Part shown: positions 37,535-47,288 of the stretch, piece after piece
How positions within the stretch are numbered: the first letter of the stretch is position 1
Layout of the letters: each line of letters opens with the position of its first letter
Source of the DNA: Rhodoferax sp. AJA081-3
GTDB taxonomy: Bacteria; Pseudomonadota; Gammaproteobacteria; Burkholderiales; Burkholderiaceae_C
Assembly (NCBI RefSeq): GCF_017798165.1
Contig: NZ_CP059068.1
Span: 4,526,001-4,590,000 of the forward strand
Length of the DNA: 64,000 bases
Direction: 5' to 3'
Notes under the pieces: generated by a model
The model's database searches: none
Told to the model about the DNA's origin: nothing
What the model saw: the letters and a program-made list of their open reading frames with translations, nothing else
Program-made: the position numbers and the translations under genes

Positions 37535-38971
37535 TCAGTTTTCTTTGGGCTCTTCCTTGCGCTCCACCTGGGTCTTGCTGACCAGGACGGGGCGCCCCTT
37601 CAGCTGGTTCAGGGCCTGCTGCAACTGGAAATCTTTATCGGAGCCAAATTCGGGTGGGCGGCGCTCGGACGCGGGCTTGCGGGACTCTTCCTCCAGCCGC
37701 TTCAGCGCTTCGTCACGGGCCTTCTCGCGGCCAGCGTCTTTGACCTCTTCGCCCTGGCCGCTGCCCAGATGTTTGCCCAAATCGGCCTCGCGGGTGCGAA
37801 GGGCTGCATAGGGGCTGCCTTCCTCGGTGTCGTCGATCATCACGTCGGGAACGATGCCCTTGGCCTGTATGGATTTGCCACTGGGCGTGTAATAACGCGA
37901 GGTGGTGATCTTCAGGCCGGTATCGGGTCCCAGGGGGCGGAAGGTCTGGACAGAGCCCTTGCCAAAGGTCTGGCTGCCCATCAGGGTCGCGCGTTTGTGG
38001 TCTTGCAAGGCACCTGCCACAATTTCGCTGGCCGATGCAGAGCCTTCGTTGACCAGCACCACCAGCGGTACCTTTTTCAGGCCCTGGGGCAATTTTTTGA
38101 GCGGGTCCGATCCGTCGCGTCCCAGGTAGTCCCGAACGGTCGCCTTCAGAATCTGTTTGCTGTCCGCTGTTTGGCCGTTGGTGGACACCACGGTCACGTT
38201 CTCGGGCAGGAAGGCCGCAGACACCGCCACGGCAGCGTTCAACAAGCCGCCGGGGTCGTTGCGCAAGTCCAGAACCAGGCCCTTGAGATGGGGTTCCTGC
38301 TTGTACAACTCGTCAATTTTTTTGACAAAGTCTTCTACGGTCTGTTCTTGGAACTGGCTGACGCGAATCCAGCCGTAGCCGGGTTCGACGACCTTGCCAC
38401 GCACCGATTGTTGCTTGATCTCTTCCCGAATGATGTTGACGGGAAATGTGCGGTTTTCGTCTTTGCGGAAGATGGTCAGCACCACCTGGGTGTTGGGTTC
38501 ACCGCGCATGCGTTTAACCGCTTCGTTCAGGGTCAGACCCTTGACCGCCGTATCGTCCACGCGGGTGATCAGGTCGTTGGTCTTGATACCGGCCCGAAAC
38601 GCAGGCGAGCCTTCGATGGGTGAGACCACCTTCACCAGACCGTCTTCCTGGGTGATTTCAATTCCCACGCCCACAAAGCGCCCGGAGGTGCCCTCCCGGA
38701 ATTCCTTGAACGACTTTTTGTCAAAGTACTGGGAGTGCGGGTCCAGGCTGGCCACCATGCCGGCAATGGCTTCGGTGATCAGTTTTTTCTCGTCCACCGG
38801 CTCCACATAGTCGCTCTTGACCATGCCAAACACAGCAGCGAGTTGTTGCAATTCTTCGAGCGGCAGCGGCGCGAGCGTGCTGCGGGCCACGGTCTGCAGC
38901 GAGACCGTGGTCAAGGCGCCCGCCATGACGCCCAAACCAATCCAGCCCGCAATTTTCAGTTTTTGACCCAT
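37535..38971 (-). CDS. ctpA: S41-family C-terminal processing protease
   Basis: This periplasmic serine protease trims or degrades proteins from the C-terminus. A membrane anchor or signal segment is at the N-terminus (IAGWIGLGVMAGALTTVSL). A PDZ domain follows (VGVGIEITQEDGLVKVVSPIEG), then the S41 catalytic domain with Ser in NEGSASASE and Lys in FGKGSVQT, the Ser-Lys dyad. The C-terminus is charged and low complexity. The length is 478 residues. gpmA lies upstream in the same direction, an order common in betaproteobacteria. Confidence 0.95.
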   Translation of the reverse strand: MGQKLKIAGWIGLGVMAGALTTVSLQTVARSTLAPLPLEELQQLAAVFGMVKSDYVEPVDEKKLITEAIAGMVASLDPHSQYFDKKSFKEFREGTSGRFVGVGIEITQEDGLVKVVSPIEGSPAFRAGIKTNDLITRVDDTAVKGLTLNEAVKRMRGEPNTQVVLTIFRKDENRTFPVNIIREEIKQQSVRGKVVEPGYGWIRVSQFQEQTVEDFVKKIDELYKQEPHLKGLVLDLRNDPGGLLNAAVAVSAAFLPENVTVVSTNGQTADSKQILKATVRDYLGRDGSDPLKKLPQGLKKVPLVVLVNEGSASASEIVAGALQDHKRATLMGSQTFGKGSVQTFRPLGPDTGLKITTSRYYTPSGKSIQAKGIVPDVMIDDTEEGSPYAALRTREADLGKHLGSGQGEEVKDAGREKARDEALKRLEEESRKPASERRPPEFGSDKDFQLQQALNQLKGRPVLVSKTQVERKEEPKEN

Positions 38972-39051
38972 AAGTATTCCAGTGCCATTTCAATATACAC
39001 CTTGGAGGAGGTGGCTTGTGGCGAGTTCCTGCTGTTGCCGCGTGGATAACG

Positions 39052-39083
39052 CGGGAAATGCGGCGAAAGTGCCGTATTTCCCG
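39052..39083. terminator. Long hairpin between gpmA and ctpA
   Basis: Thirteen-bp arms (39052-39064 and 39071-39083) with one wobble pair enclose GAAAGT. It lies 6 bp after the gpmA stop on the leftward transcript. The T-rich side (GTTTTATT) is on the opposite strand, so it may act as a 3' stabiliser or a weak terminator rather than a canonical one. Confidence 0.5.
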
Positions 39084-39089
39084 GTTTTA

Positions 39090-39833
39090 TTAGGCCTTGC
39101 CCTGGGATGCCACCGCGGCAGCGGCCTTGGCAGCGGCTTCGGCGTCGCCCAGGTAGTAGTGGCGGATGGGTTTGAGGTTGGCATCCAACTCGTACACCAG
39201 CGGAATGCCATTGGGGATGTTCACACCCACGATGTCGTCGTCACCAATGTTGTCCAGGTATTTGACCAGGGCGCGGATCGAATTGCCGTGAGCAGCCACC
39301 AGTACACGTTGGCCGCCCAGGATGGCAGGGGCAATGGTTTCGTTCCAGAAGGGCATCACGCGTGCAACCGTGTCTTTCAGGCATTCGGTCAGCGGTACTT
39401 GTGAAGGGTCCAGCTTGGCATATCGCAGGTCACCGCGCTCGCTGCGGCTGTCAGTGGGCTCCAGCGCAGGCGGTGGTGTGTCATAACTGCGGCGCCATTG
39501 GAGCACCTGGGCATCGCCGTATTGTTTGGCCATATCGGTCTTGTTCAGGCCTTGCAAAGCACCGTAATGGCGCTCATTCAGACGCCAGGAGTGCACCACG
39601 GGCAGCCAGGTGCGGTCCATTTCGTCCAGGCAATGCCACAGCGTACGGGTGGCACGCTTCAGAACGCTGGTGTAGGCCACGTCAAATTCATAACCTTCGG
39701 CCTTGAGCAGGCGACCGGAACTTTTGGCTTGCTCCACACCCGTGGGTGTCAGGTCCACATCGGTCCAGCCAGTGAAGCGGTTTTCAAGATTCCAGGTGGA
39801 TTCGCCGTGGCGAACGAGAACGAGTTTGTACAT
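39090..39833 (-). CDS. gpmA: 2,3-bisphosphoglycerate-dependent phosphoglycerate mutase
   Basis: This glycolytic enzyme interconverts 3- and 2-phosphoglycerate. The catalytic histidine lies in VRHGESTWN near the start, and the [12 protein letters not shown] motif and the second His in [11 protein letters not shown] are present. The ATG at 39833 ([10 protein letters not shown]) is chosen over an upstream in-frame codon because it fits the family N-terminus. The length is 247 residues. It is divergent from the rhodanese gene, with 101 bp between start codons. Confidence 0.96.
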   Translation of the reverse strand: MYKLVLVRHGESTWNLENRFTGWTDVDLTPTGVEQAKSSGRLLKAEGYEFDVAYTSVLKRATRTLWHCLDEMDRTWLPVVHSWRLNERHYGALQGLNKTDMAKQYGDAQVLQWRRSYDTPPPALEPTDSRSERGDLRYAKLDPSQVPLTECLKDTVARVMPFWNETIAPAILGGQRVLVAAHGNSIRALVKYLDNIGDDDIVGVNIPNGIPLVYELDANLKPIRHYYLGDAEAAAKAAAAVASQGKA

Positions 39834-39934
39834 GGTGCAGCGGTAAATGCGGTGATAAGGGGTGGGATTGGGCGGTGGTGCAGCCAGCATTCTAAAATGT
39901 CGGGTTGACCGCTCGCTAACTTACAAGGAATAAA

Positions 39935-40342
39935 GTGAAATTCATTCTCGATAACTGGATGCTGATTGCCGTTGCCATAGCATCCGGCGCAATGCTTTTG
40001 TGGCCCCTGATCCAGGGCGCTGCCACCGCTGGTCTGGACCCTGCCGCTGCGGTGCAGCTGATCAACCGCGAAAAAGGCGTGGTGATCGACGTCTGCGACC
40101 CCACTGAATTCGCCGCGGGCCATGTCGGCGGAGCCAAAAACATCCCCCTGGCGGATTTGGAGAGCAAACTGGGCAATGCCGTCAAAAACAAGGCCCTGCC
40201 GCTGATCCTGGTGTGCCAGACAGGCGCCCGGTCCGGCCGTGCCGTGGCGGTTGCCAAAAAACTGGGCTACGAAAAGGCCCAAAACTTGGCCGGTGGCCTG
40301 GTGGGCTGGAAGGCCGCCAATCTGCCCGTGGAAAAGGGCTGA
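39935..40342 (+). CDS. Membrane-anchored rhodanese-domain protein
   Basis: The 135-residue protein has an N-terminal hydrophobic anchor (MLIAVAIASGAMLLWPLI), then a rhodanese domain with DVCDPTEFAAGHVGGAKNIPL and the active-site loop CQTGARSGRA containing the catalytic Cys. It may handle sulfane sulfur at the membrane. It lies 4 bp before grxC and heads a grxC-secB-gpsA cluster, an order conserved across many Burkholderiales. Confidence 0.93.
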   Translation: MKFILDNWMLIAVAIASGAMLLWPLIQGAATAGLDPAAAVQLINREKGVVIDVCDPTEFAAGHVGGAKNIPLADLESKLGNAVKNKALPLILVCQTGARSGRAVAVAKKLGYEKAQNLAGGLVGWKAANLPVEKG

Positions 40343-40346
40343 TGCC

Positions 40347-40607
40347 GTGCAAGCCGTAAAAATGTACACCACGGCGTTTTGCCCCTATTGCGTGCAGGCC
40401 AAGCGTATTCTGCTGTCCAAGGGTGTTGAAAACATCGACGAAATCCGGGTCGACAACCTGCCCCAGGAACGTGTGAAGATGATGGAGATCACCGGGCGGC
40501 GTACCGTTCCGCAAATCTTCATTGGCGATACCCACGTGGGCGGCTGTGACGACCTGATGGCGCTGGACGGGCGGGGTGGTTTACTGCCTTTGCTGCAGGC
40601 CGCCTAG
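40347..40607 (+). CDS. grxC: Glutaredoxin 3
   Basis: This glutathione-dependent thiol oxidoreductase has 86 residues. The active site is TTAFCPYCVQA (CPYC), and TVPQIFIGDTHVGGCDDL carries the cis-Pro and glutathione-binding turn. The start is a GTG at 40347, since the frame remains open upstream through the rhodanese gene but homology begins at VQAVKMYTT. It lies just after the rhodanese stop and before secB. Confidence 0.95.
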   Translation: MQAVKMYTTAFCPYCVQAKRILLSKGVENIDEIRVDNLPQERVKMMEITGRRTVPQIFIGDTHVGGCDDLMALDGRGGLLPLLQAA

Positions 40608-40630
40608 GGTTGACCCCTACACAGGTTCCC

Positions 40631-40661
40631 TTGAAATGCAGGTGGATCAGCCTGAGATAAT
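40631..40661 (+). promoter_or_regulatory. Putative promoter of secB
   Basis: TTGAAA (40631-40636) and GATAAT (40656-40661) are separated by 19 bp, a slightly long spacer. The 145-bp grxC-secB gap is the only larger gap in this cluster. Confidence 0.4.
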
Positions 40662-40667
40662 CTGCAG

Positions 40668-40686
40668 TTAACGCAATTTACGTTAA
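40668..40686. promoter_or_regulatory. TTAACG/CGTTAA inverted repeat in the secB leader
   Basis: Six-bp perfect arms at 40668-40673 and 40681-40686 flank CAATTTA. It lies just downstream of the putative -10 box, where an operator would act. Confidence 0.35.
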
Positions 40687-40698
40687 TTCCTGTCACTG

Positions 40699-40733
40699 GC
40701 CTGCCCAGAGTGTTTTTGGGCGGGCTTTGTTTT
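40699..40733 (+). terminator. Terminator-like hairpin upstream of secB
   Basis: GCCTGCCCA (40699-40707) pairs with TGGGCGGGC (40717-40725), including one wobble, and TTTGTTTT follows. It lies 20 bp before the secB start. It can end grxC transcription, but it would also lie inside the leader if the putative promoter at 40631 is used. Confidence 0.65.
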
Positions 40734-40752
40734 ACTTTGAAAGACCGTTTTT

Positions 40753-41229
40753 ATGTCCGACCAGACTCCTGCAAACCCTGTGTTCCAGATCCAACGCGTT
40801 TACCTGAAAGAGGCTTCGCTGGAGCAACCCAATTCCCCCGCCATCCTGCTGGAGCAGGAACAGCCTTCCGTGGACATCCAACTGGGTGTGGAAGCTTCCC
40901 CCGTGACCGACGGCATTTTTGAAGTGGCTGTGACCGCCACCGTGCACACCAAGATCAAGGACAAGACCGTGTTCCTGGTGGAAGCCAAACAAGCCGGTAT
41001 TTTTGAAATCCGCGACGTGCCTCAAGACCAGATGGGTCCTCTGATGGGTATCGCTTGCCCCCAGATCGTGTACCCCTACCTGCGTGGCAATGTGGCTGAC
41101 CTGATCCAGCGCGGTGGTTTCCCACCCGTGCACCTGACCGAAATCAACTTCCAGGCCATGTACGAGCAGCAGCAACAAGCCCAGGCCGCTGCCTCGGCCA
41201 ACGCACCTGCCAGCGCGCTGACACAGTAA
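40753..41229 (+). CDS. secB: Protein-export chaperone SecB
   Basis: SecB holds preproteins unfolded and delivers them to SecA. The 158-residue protein contains the family regions [17 protein letters not shown], the core strands around [11 protein letters not shown] and the conserved [16 protein letters not shown]. The C-terminus is Gln/Ala-rich. It is followed by gpsA, the arrangement also seen in Escherichia coli (grxC-secB-gpsA). Confidence 0.97.
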   Translation: MSDQTPANPVFQIQRVYLKEASLEQPNSPAILLEQEQPSVDIQLGVEASPVTDGIFEVAVTATVHTKIKDKTVFLVEAKQAGIFEIRDVPQDQMGPLMGIACPQIVYPYLRGNVADLIQRGGFPPVHLTEINFQAMYEQQQQAQAAASANAPASALTQ

Positions 41230-41240
41230 GCCTTTGGGCG

Positions 41241-41294
41241 AAATCGCCCTCTAGCCCCCGTACTCATTGCTTCTAATGCTATGAAAATAATAGT
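41241..41294 (-). repeat. 17-17-8 dispersed repeat, copy 7, containing the gpsA start codon
   Basis: On the minus strand the head is at 41278-41294, the spacer at 41261-41277 and the CGGGGGCT box at 41253-41260. On the plus strand the head reads GCTATGAAAATAATAGT, within which ATG AAA ATA ATA begins gpsA. Confidence 0.85.
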
Positions 41295-42297
41295 CATCGG
41301 GGGCGGCGCCTGGGGTACGGCGCTGGCCGTCAATGCAAGCCGCAATGCCGCCGCGCCGCATGCCGTGACCCTGTGGGTGCGTGATGCGGCTCAGGCGTTG
41401 GCCCTGCAACAGGGCCGTGAAAACCAGCGTTATCTGCCGGGCATTGCCCTGCCAACCGGATTGCACATCAGCAGCCAGGCCTTGCCACAGCTGCTGGCCA
41501 GTCTGCACGCTGAAGATCTGGTCATTCTTGCTTCTCCCATGGCGGGCCTGCGCGGCCTGCTCTCCCTGTCAAAGAACTGCAAAGCCGCAGTGGCCTGGCT
41601 GTGCAAGGGTTTTGAGGCCGGTATCGATGGTGCGCCAGGACTGATGGGCCATGAAATCCAGGCCCAGGTCGCCAGCGGCCAAAGCGCCGGCGTGTTGAGC
41701 GGCCCCAGCTTTGCGCAAGAAGTCGCCTTGGGCAAACCCACGGCTCTGGTAGCGGCCAGTGCCGACGCCACCGTGCGTGATGCCCTGGTCGCAGCCTTCC
41801 ACAGTTCCACCTTGCGGGTCTATGCCAACGAGGATGTGGTGGGGGTGGAAGTGGGCGGTGCCGTGAAAAATGTGCTGGCCATTGCCACCGGCTTGTGTGA
41901 CGGGCTGCAACTGGGCCTGAACGCCCGCGCCGCCCTGGTGACGCGCGGGCTGGCCGAGATGACCCGCCTGGGCCTGGCGCTGGGTGCCAAGGCCGAAACC
42001 TTTATGGGCCTGAGCGGGCTCGGTGACCTGGTACTGACCGCGACTGGTGACCTGTCACGCAACCGGCGCGTGGGCCAGGCACTGGCCCAGGGCCAAACTC
42101 TGGAACAGGCGATTGCGTCACTGGGCCATGTCGCCGAAGGGGTGTACAGCGCACGCACCGTGGTGCAGCGGGCCAACAGTCTGGGCATTGACATGCCCAT
42201 TGCCCGTTGTGTGGTGGATCTGCTGGATGGCCGCTTGCAACCCGCGCAGGCGGTGGCCGCCCTGATGGCGCGCGGGCCTACCGCTGAGGGCGTTTAG
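41281..42297 (+). CDS. gpsA: Glycerol-3-phosphate dehydrogenase [NAD(P)+]
   Basis: This enzyme makes sn-glycerol-3-phosphate from dihydroxyacetone phosphate for phospholipid synthesis. The NAD-binding motif [10 protein letters not shown] is at residues 7-16, the catalytic Lys region at [14 protein letters not shown], and the substrate loop at [14 protein letters not shown]. The length is 338 residues. The start codon and first four codons coincide with the head of a dispersed repeat, which replaces any clear ribosome site. The stop overlaps that of the convergent cphA by 4 bp. Confidence 0.95.
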   Translation: MKIIVIGGGAWGTALAVNASRNAAAPHAVTLWVRDAAQALALQQGRENQRYLPGIALPTGLHISSQALPQLLASLHAEDLVILASPMAGLRGLLSLSKNCKAAVAWLCKGFEAGIDGAPGLMGHEIQAQVASGQSAGVLSGPSFAQEVALGKPTALVAASADATVRDALVAAFHSSTLRVYANEDVVGVEVGGAVKNVLAIATGLCDGLQLGLNARAALVTRGLAEMTRLGLALGAKAETFMGLSGLGDLVLTATGDLSRNRRVGQALAQGQTLEQAIASLGHVAEGVYSARTVVQRANSLGIDMPIARCVVDLLDGRLQPAQAVAALMARGPTAEGV

Positions 42298-44864
42298 CCT
42301 TTTTTCACCTTGGCGCTGATGTGCGCCAAGGCCTCTTCCACCTGGTCCACCAGAATCAGGCACAGGTCACCGGCAACCAGCTTGTCCATGGCGGTGTCAA
42401 TCGCCAAAAACTCACCTTTGATTTCCGACGTTTGGGTTGTGCGCTGTGCATGGGCCAGGCCCTGGCGCAGCAACGCGATGACTTCACCGTCTTGTCGCCC
42501 GCGCTGACATTGGTCTTCATACAGGATGACTTCGTCAAACGCATCGCCCAGGATTTCGGTCTGCTGGCGGATGTCCTGGTCGCGCCGGTCGCCCGCGCCA
42601 CTTATAACTACCGAACGGCGGGCCGCAGGCATGGCCTGCACGGCCTGGACCAGCGCAACCATGGCATCGGGGTTGTGGCCGTAGTCGGCGATCACCGTGG
42701 CACCGCGGTACTGGAAGAAGTTGAAACGGCCCTGGGCGTTGTGCGTGTCGTTGGAGAAACCCGCCAGCCCCGCGCGTATGGTGTCCCAGTCCAGGTCCAG
42801 CGCCCAGGCCGCGGCCACCGAGGCCATCACGTTTTCAACCTGGAAGGGGATCAGTCCACCCATGGTGATGGGGATAGCCGCCAGCGGAATGGTTTGCTGG
42901 AACTCGCCCTTGCTGGCGACGATGTGACCGTTCTCCACATAGACCACGGCCTGGCCCTGGGCACGGTGCGTGGCCATGATGGGGTGGAATTTGTCGACGG
43001 CAAAAAACGTGACCGAGCCGCGGCATTTGCTCGCCATGGCTGCCACGGTGGGGTCGGTGGCGTTGAGCACGGCCACGCCGGTGGGTGACACGTTTTGCAC
43101 AATCACCCGTTTGAGCACGGCCAGGTCTTGCACGGTGGTGATGTAATTCAGGCCCAGGTGGTCGCCGCTGCCCACATTGGTGACCACGGCCACATCGCAG
43201 CGGTCAAAGGCCAGGCCTTCGCGCAGCACACCACCGCGTGCGGTTTCCAGCACGGCGGCATCCACATCGGGGTGCAGCAGCACACTCTTGGCACTCTTAG
43301 GGCCGCTGCAGTCGCCGGTGTCGATGGTGTGGCCGCCAACATAGACTCCATCGGTATTGGTCATGCCCACCGTCAGGCCCTTTTGCGCCAGCAGGTGTGA
43401 GATCAGGCGCACGGTGGTGGTTTTGCCATTGGTACCCGTCACGGCGACGATGGGGATGCGGCCGTTCTGGCCGTTCTTGAACAGGCTGGAGATGATGGCT
43501 TCGCCTACCGCCCGGCCCTTGCCAAACGATGGGCTCAGGTGCATACGCAAACCCGGCGCGGCATTCACCTCCACAATGCCGCCGCCCACTTCCTCGATGG
43601 GGCGCAGGATGCTGTCAGCCACCAGGTCCACACCACAAATGTCCAGACCTACCATGTGGGCCGCAGCCACAGCGCGGGCCGCCACTTCGGGGTGCACGTC
43701 ATCCGTCACGTCGGTGGCAGAGCCGCCGGTGGACAGGTTGGCGTTGTTGCGCAAATTGACACGTTGGCCCTTGGCCGGAATGGCATCCGCAGTAAAGCCC
43801 TGGTTGGCCAGGCAGGCATGGGCGATATCGTCAAAACGGATCTTGGTCAATGATGTGGAGTGGCCCGAACCACGCCGCGGGTCCTGGTTGACCTGATGGA
43901 CCAGCTCGGTGATGGTGTGCACGCCGTCGCCCACCACCTTGGGCGGGTCGCGCCGCGCGGCGGCAACCAGCTTGTCGCCGACCACCAGCAGGCGGAAGTC
44001 GTTGCCCGGCATGTAGCGTTCGACCAGGATATCGTCGCGGAACTCGCTGGCGATGGCAAAGGCCTTGGTCAGGTGTTCCTTGGTCGTGATGTTGACCGTC
44101 ACGCCCTTGCCCTGGTTGCCGTCTTTGGGCTTGACGACGACAGGCAGGCCAATCTCGCAGGCTGCCACCCAGGCGTCTTCGGCGTCGCTCACCTCACGGC
44201 CAGCCGGCACGGGAACGCCAGCAGCAGCCAGCAACTTCTTGGTCAGGTCTTTGTCTTGTGCAATGGCTTCTGCAATCGCACTGGTGGCATCGATCTCGGC
44301 GGCCTGGATGCGCCTTTGTTTGCTGCCCCAACCAAAACGCACCATACTGCCTTCGGTCATGCGGCTGAAGGGGATGCCGCGTGCCACGGCGGCATCCACG
44401 ATGCAACCGGTGCTGGGCCCCAGGCGCACGTCTTCATCCAGATCGCGCAACTGGGTCAGCGCATCGGCCAGGTCAAAGGGTGTGTCGTCCAAGGCGGACT
44501 GGCACAGGGCCTGCGCCAGGTCCATGGCCAGGCGGCCCACCGGCTCTTCGCTGTATTCCACAACCAGTTGGTACACGTCGGCATCCACCGTGGGTGTGCA
44601 GCAGCTAAAGGTGACCGGGCAACCGGCTTGGGCCTGCAAACCCAGTGCCGCCAATTCCAGCACGTGGACCATGTTGATGGAGTCGTCATGGCCGGTGGGC
44701 TGGAAGGGGCTGATCTCGGGGAAGCGGGCACGCAAGCGCTCTTCAAAGCCGGGGATCTTGCCAATGTCGCGCTCCTCGGGCTGGCAGGACACGATGGACT
44801 GTATGGCGGTGTGGTGGCTCCACAAATTGGGGCCACGCAGGGCTCGGATACGGGTGACTTCCAT
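42294..44864 (-). CDS. cphA: Cyanophycin synthetase CphA
   Basis: CphA polymerises Asp and Arg into cyanophycin, a nitrogen storage polymer, using ATP. The 856-residue protein has the three-part plan: an N-terminal domain, an ATP-grasp domain (around 210-460, with [16 protein letters not shown] and [16 protein letters not shown]), and a Mur-ligase-like domain with an intact P-loop GTNGKTT near 476-482 and [10 protein letters not shown]. It lies 51 bp after cphA' in the same direction. The ends of cphA and gpsA overlap by 4 bp. Confidence 0.95.
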   Translation of the reverse strand: MEVTRIRALRGPNLWSHHTAIQSIVSCQPEERDIGKIPGFEERLRARFPEISPFQPTGHDDSINMVHVLELAALGLQAQAGCPVTFSCCTPTVDADVYQLVVEYSEEPVGRLAMDLAQALCQSALDDTPFDLADALTQLRDLDEDVRLGPSTGCIVDAAVARGIPFSRMTEGSMVRFGWGSKQRRIQAAEIDATSAIAEAIAQDKDLTKKLLAAAGVPVPAGREVSDAEDAWVAACEIGLPVVVKPKDGNQGKGVTVNITTKEHLTKAFAIASEFRDDILVERYMPGNDFRLLVVGDKLVAAARRDPPKVVGDGVHTITELVHQVNQDPRRGSGHSTSLTKIRFDDIAHACLANQGFTADAIPAKGQRVNLRNNANLSTGGSATDVTDDVHPEVAARAVAAAHMVGLDICGVDLVADSILRPIEEVGGGIVEVNAAPGLRMHLSPSFGKGRAVGEAIISSLFKNGQNGRIPIVAVTGTNGKTTTVRLISHLLAQKGLTVGMTNTDGVYVGGHTIDTGDCSGPKSAKSVLLHPDVDAAVLETARGGVLREGLAFDRCDVAVVTNVGSGDHLGLNYITTVQDLAVLKRVIVQNVSPTGVAVLNATDPTVAAMASKCRGSVTFFAVDKFHPIMATHRAQGQAVVYVENGHIVASKGEFQQTIPLAAIPITMGGLIPFQVENVMASVAAAWALDLDWDTIRAGLAGFSNDTHNAQGRFNFFQYRGATVIADYGHNPDAMVALVQAVQAMPAARRSVVISGAGDRRDQDIRQQTEILGDAFDEVILYEDQCQRGRQDGEVIALLRQGLAHAQRTTQTSEIKGEFLAIDTAMDKLVAGDLCLILVDQVEEALAHISAKVKKG

Positions 44865-44915
44865 GATCGTCCTAATCAGTTGAGGACAGAGCTAAAGGTC
44901 TGTCCCGCAAAGTTA

Positions 44916-47093
44916 TCAATACGGTGTTTTTTTGGGGTTGGACTCAAAGGTCCGCAGGCCTGCGCCAATCAGTTCGGGCGGGATGTTCAGGGCCCATGCC
45001 GCCGCCACAGCGGCCATCACCATCTCGGGCTGCGAAGCCTTGGCAGGCTTGAGCGATGCCAGCGGCAGCAGGGCTATGTCTTGCGCGCCATGGGCCAGCA
45101 CGATCTGGTCGTCGCGTACAAACACCACCCGTTCACCCGCGGCGCGGTGCTGTGATAGGACGGCGCTGGTGCCATCCATGCCGTAGAAAATGACCTTGCC
45201 ATCGCACAGCTCGGCCATTTCCACCACCTGGGGGTCGGCGGCATTCAGCACAGCCGTACCCGTGGGCAAAATCACATCGACCTGGGTTCGGGCCACTTTG
45301 TAGGCCTGCTCGGCATCCAGGATGTCAAACGGCACCAGAGATTCATGCCAGCTGACATCGGTGACCACACCCACGGAGCACTTGTCGTAGGCTAGGCCTT
45401 CGGCCAGTATGGTCTGGCTGCCGTTCTCGAACACGGCCGCCTGTACCGAGCGGTTGATCAGCAGGCGCTGGCCGGGCTCCCAGCGGGCACAGTCCTTGGC
45501 GTCTACCTGGCGGCCATCCAGGTACAGGCCTTCGCTGCAGGCCAGACCCACGTGTTTGCCGCTGATATGGGCCAACCAGGCCACCATGCGGGCGATACGC
45601 CCGGTTTTTTGTGTGCCGGTGATGCCCACGATGGGGATGCGACCGTCGCGGTCCATGCCAAACAGGTGTTCGATGATGGCCTTGCCAACCGGGCGACCCT
45701 GGCCCTCGGCCGGCTTGATATGGGCCAGCAAGCCGGGGCTGGCATTGACCTCGATGACGGCAGCACGTTGGGTGTGCAGGGGTTTGGTCGCGTCCTCCAG
45801 CACCATGTCCACACCTGCAATGTCCAGGCCCACCACACGGGCCGCCAGGGCAGCGGCAGCGATCACGCTGGGGTGCACCTGGTCGGTGATGTCGAACGCC
45901 ACATTGCCGTTGGACTGGATCAGCACCCGCGCGTCCTTGGCAGGGACGGATTGTGGCGTCAGCCCCGCACGCTCCAGCTCCAGGATCACCTCACCGGTTT
46001 CACTGGGGATGATGACGTTGAGCGGAAACTCCTCGCCCGTGCCACGGCGCGGATCGGTGTTGATTTGTGTATCGGCCAATTGGTCGATGGTGGAAACACC
46101 GTCGCCCACCACCCACAGCGTCTCTCCCCGGGCCACCGCCACGACCTGGCGCCCTACGACCAGGGCGCGGTGCTCGGTGCCGGGAATGTATTTCTCCACA
46201 ATGACGCTGCTGCCACCACCTTTGCGGTGGGCCAGTGCATAGGCGGCCTCCACATCACTCTGCGTGACCAGGTTCAGCGATACGCCACGGCCATGGTTGC
46301 CGTCGTAGGGTTTCAGCACCACGGGCACACCAATATCTTGCGCCGCCTCCCAGGCTGCCTCGGCGCTGCGCACCAGTTGGCCTTCGGGCACCGGCACGCC
46401 GCAGGATTTGAGCAGGGCCTTGGTCAGGTCCTTGTCGCTGGCAATTTCTTCGGCGATGGCCGAGGTCTGGTCGGTCTCGGCCGTCCAGATGCGGCGCTGG
46501 TTGATGCCGTAACCCAGTTGCACCAGGTTGCCTTCAGTCAGGCGGATGGACGGTATGCGGCGCTCGGTGGCGGCATCCACAATGTGCGCCGTGCTGGGGC
46601 CCAGGCACAAGTCGTCCACCTTTTCGCGCAGTTGGGCCACTACGGCCGCTACGTCATACGGGGTGTTGTTGATGGCTGCCTCGACCAGATCGCGGCCCGC
46701 AACCAGTGCGTCGCGCCCCACCTGCTCCTGGCGGGTGCGGAAGGCCACCTTGTAGACGCCGCGTTTGGAGGTTTGCCGGGCCTTGCCAAAACCGGTGCGC
46801 ATACCGGCCAGGTTTTGCAGCTCCAGCGTGACGTGTTCGACGATGTGCGCCGCGTAAGTGCCTTCCTTCACGCGTTGCAAGAAGCCGCCGCGTACGCCCG
46901 GGCTGCAGTGGTGTTCAACCAGGCTGGGCAGGAAACCGGTGAGTCGCTCGTAAAAGCCGTCGATGGTGTTGGATGGGTAATCCTCCAACTGGCCAATGTC
47001 CAGCCAGGCCTCGATGACCGGGCGGTAGGTCCAGATATTGGGGCCGCGCAGGTGTGTCACCTGCAGAATTGCTATCTTTTTCTGGTCCGTCAT
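44916..47093 (-). CDS. Cyanophycin synthetase-like protein CphA' (second, shorter paralogue)
   Basis: The 725-residue paralogue shares the N-terminal and ATP-grasp domains with CphA (VVLKPYDGNHGRGVSLN, VEKYIPGTEHRALVVG). The Mur-ligase part is about 130 residues shorter and its P-loop reads GTQKTGR where CphA has GTNGKTT. This suggests that the second ATP site is altered or dead. A paired full-length and shorter cphA is known from Cupriavidus necator and relatives. The short partner may modify or prime the polymer, but this is inference. It is divergent from the ABC transporter gene. Confidence 0.9.
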   Translation of the reverse strand: MTDQKKIAILQVTHLRGPNIWTYRPVIEAWLDIGQLEDYPSNTIDGFYERLTGFLPSLVEHHCSPGVRGGFLQRVKEGTYAAHIVEHVTLELQNLAGMRTGFGKARQTSKRGVYKVAFRTRQEQVGRDALVAGRDLVEAAINNTPYDVAAVVAQLREKVDDLCLGPSTAHIVDAATERRIPSIRLTEGNLVQLGYGINQRRIWTAETDQTSAIAEEIASDKDLTKALLKSCGVPVPEGQLVRSAEAAWEAAQDIGVPVVLKPYDGNHGRGVSLNLVTQSDVEAAYALAHRKGGGSSVIVEKYIPGTEHRALVVGRQVVAVARGETLWVVGDGVSTIDQLADTQINTDPRRGTGEEFPLNVIIPSETGEVILELERAGLTPQSVPAKDARVLIQSNGNVAFDITDQVHPSVIAAAALAARVVGLDIAGVDMVLEDATKPLHTQRAAVIEVNASPGLLAHIKPAEGQGRPVGKAIIEHLFGMDRDGRIPIVGITGTQKTGRIARMVAWLAHISGKHVGLACSEGLYLDGRQVDAKDCARWEPGQRLLINRSVQAAVFENGSQTILAEGLAYDKCSVGVVTDVSWHESLVPFDILDAEQAYKVARTQVDVILPTGTAVLNAADPQVVEMAELCDGKVIFYGMDGTSAVLSQHRAAGERVVFVRDDQIVLAHGAQDIALLPLASLKPAKASQPEMVMAAVAAAWALNIPPELIGAGLRTFESNPKKTPY

Positions 47094-47211
47094 GGCTGCT
47101 TTTCAGGGGGCCAGTCCACCAATGTGGTGCTGACCGCGTTGTGTATTCTCATTCGACCCCATCCCCTGTGAATTTGGGTCAAAGTGTTCCAAACCGAGTA
47201 TCGTAAAGTAT

Positions 47212-47235
47212 GCAGCTTGCTGCAATCGCATTGCA
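47212..47235. promoter_or_regulatory. Overlapping palindromes in the cphA'/ABC transporter divergent region
   Basis: GCAGC-TT-GCTGC (47212-47223) runs into TGCAAT-CGC-ATTGCA (47221-47235), a perfect 6-bp inverted repeat. The position, between divergent genes and 54 bp before the transporter start, suits a shared operator. Confidence 0.45.
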
Positions 47236-47258
47236 CCCGGTTTCTGGTTCTAAGTATT

Positions 47259-47280
47259 CGACCATTCTGCGACCATTCTG
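47259..47280 (+). repeat. Tandem 11-bp direct repeat
   Basis: CGACCATTCTG occurs twice in immediate succession (47259-47269 and 47270-47280), ending 8 bp before the transporter start codon. It may be a chance duplication or part of a control site. Confidence 0.6.
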
Positions 47281-47288
47281 CTGTACCC

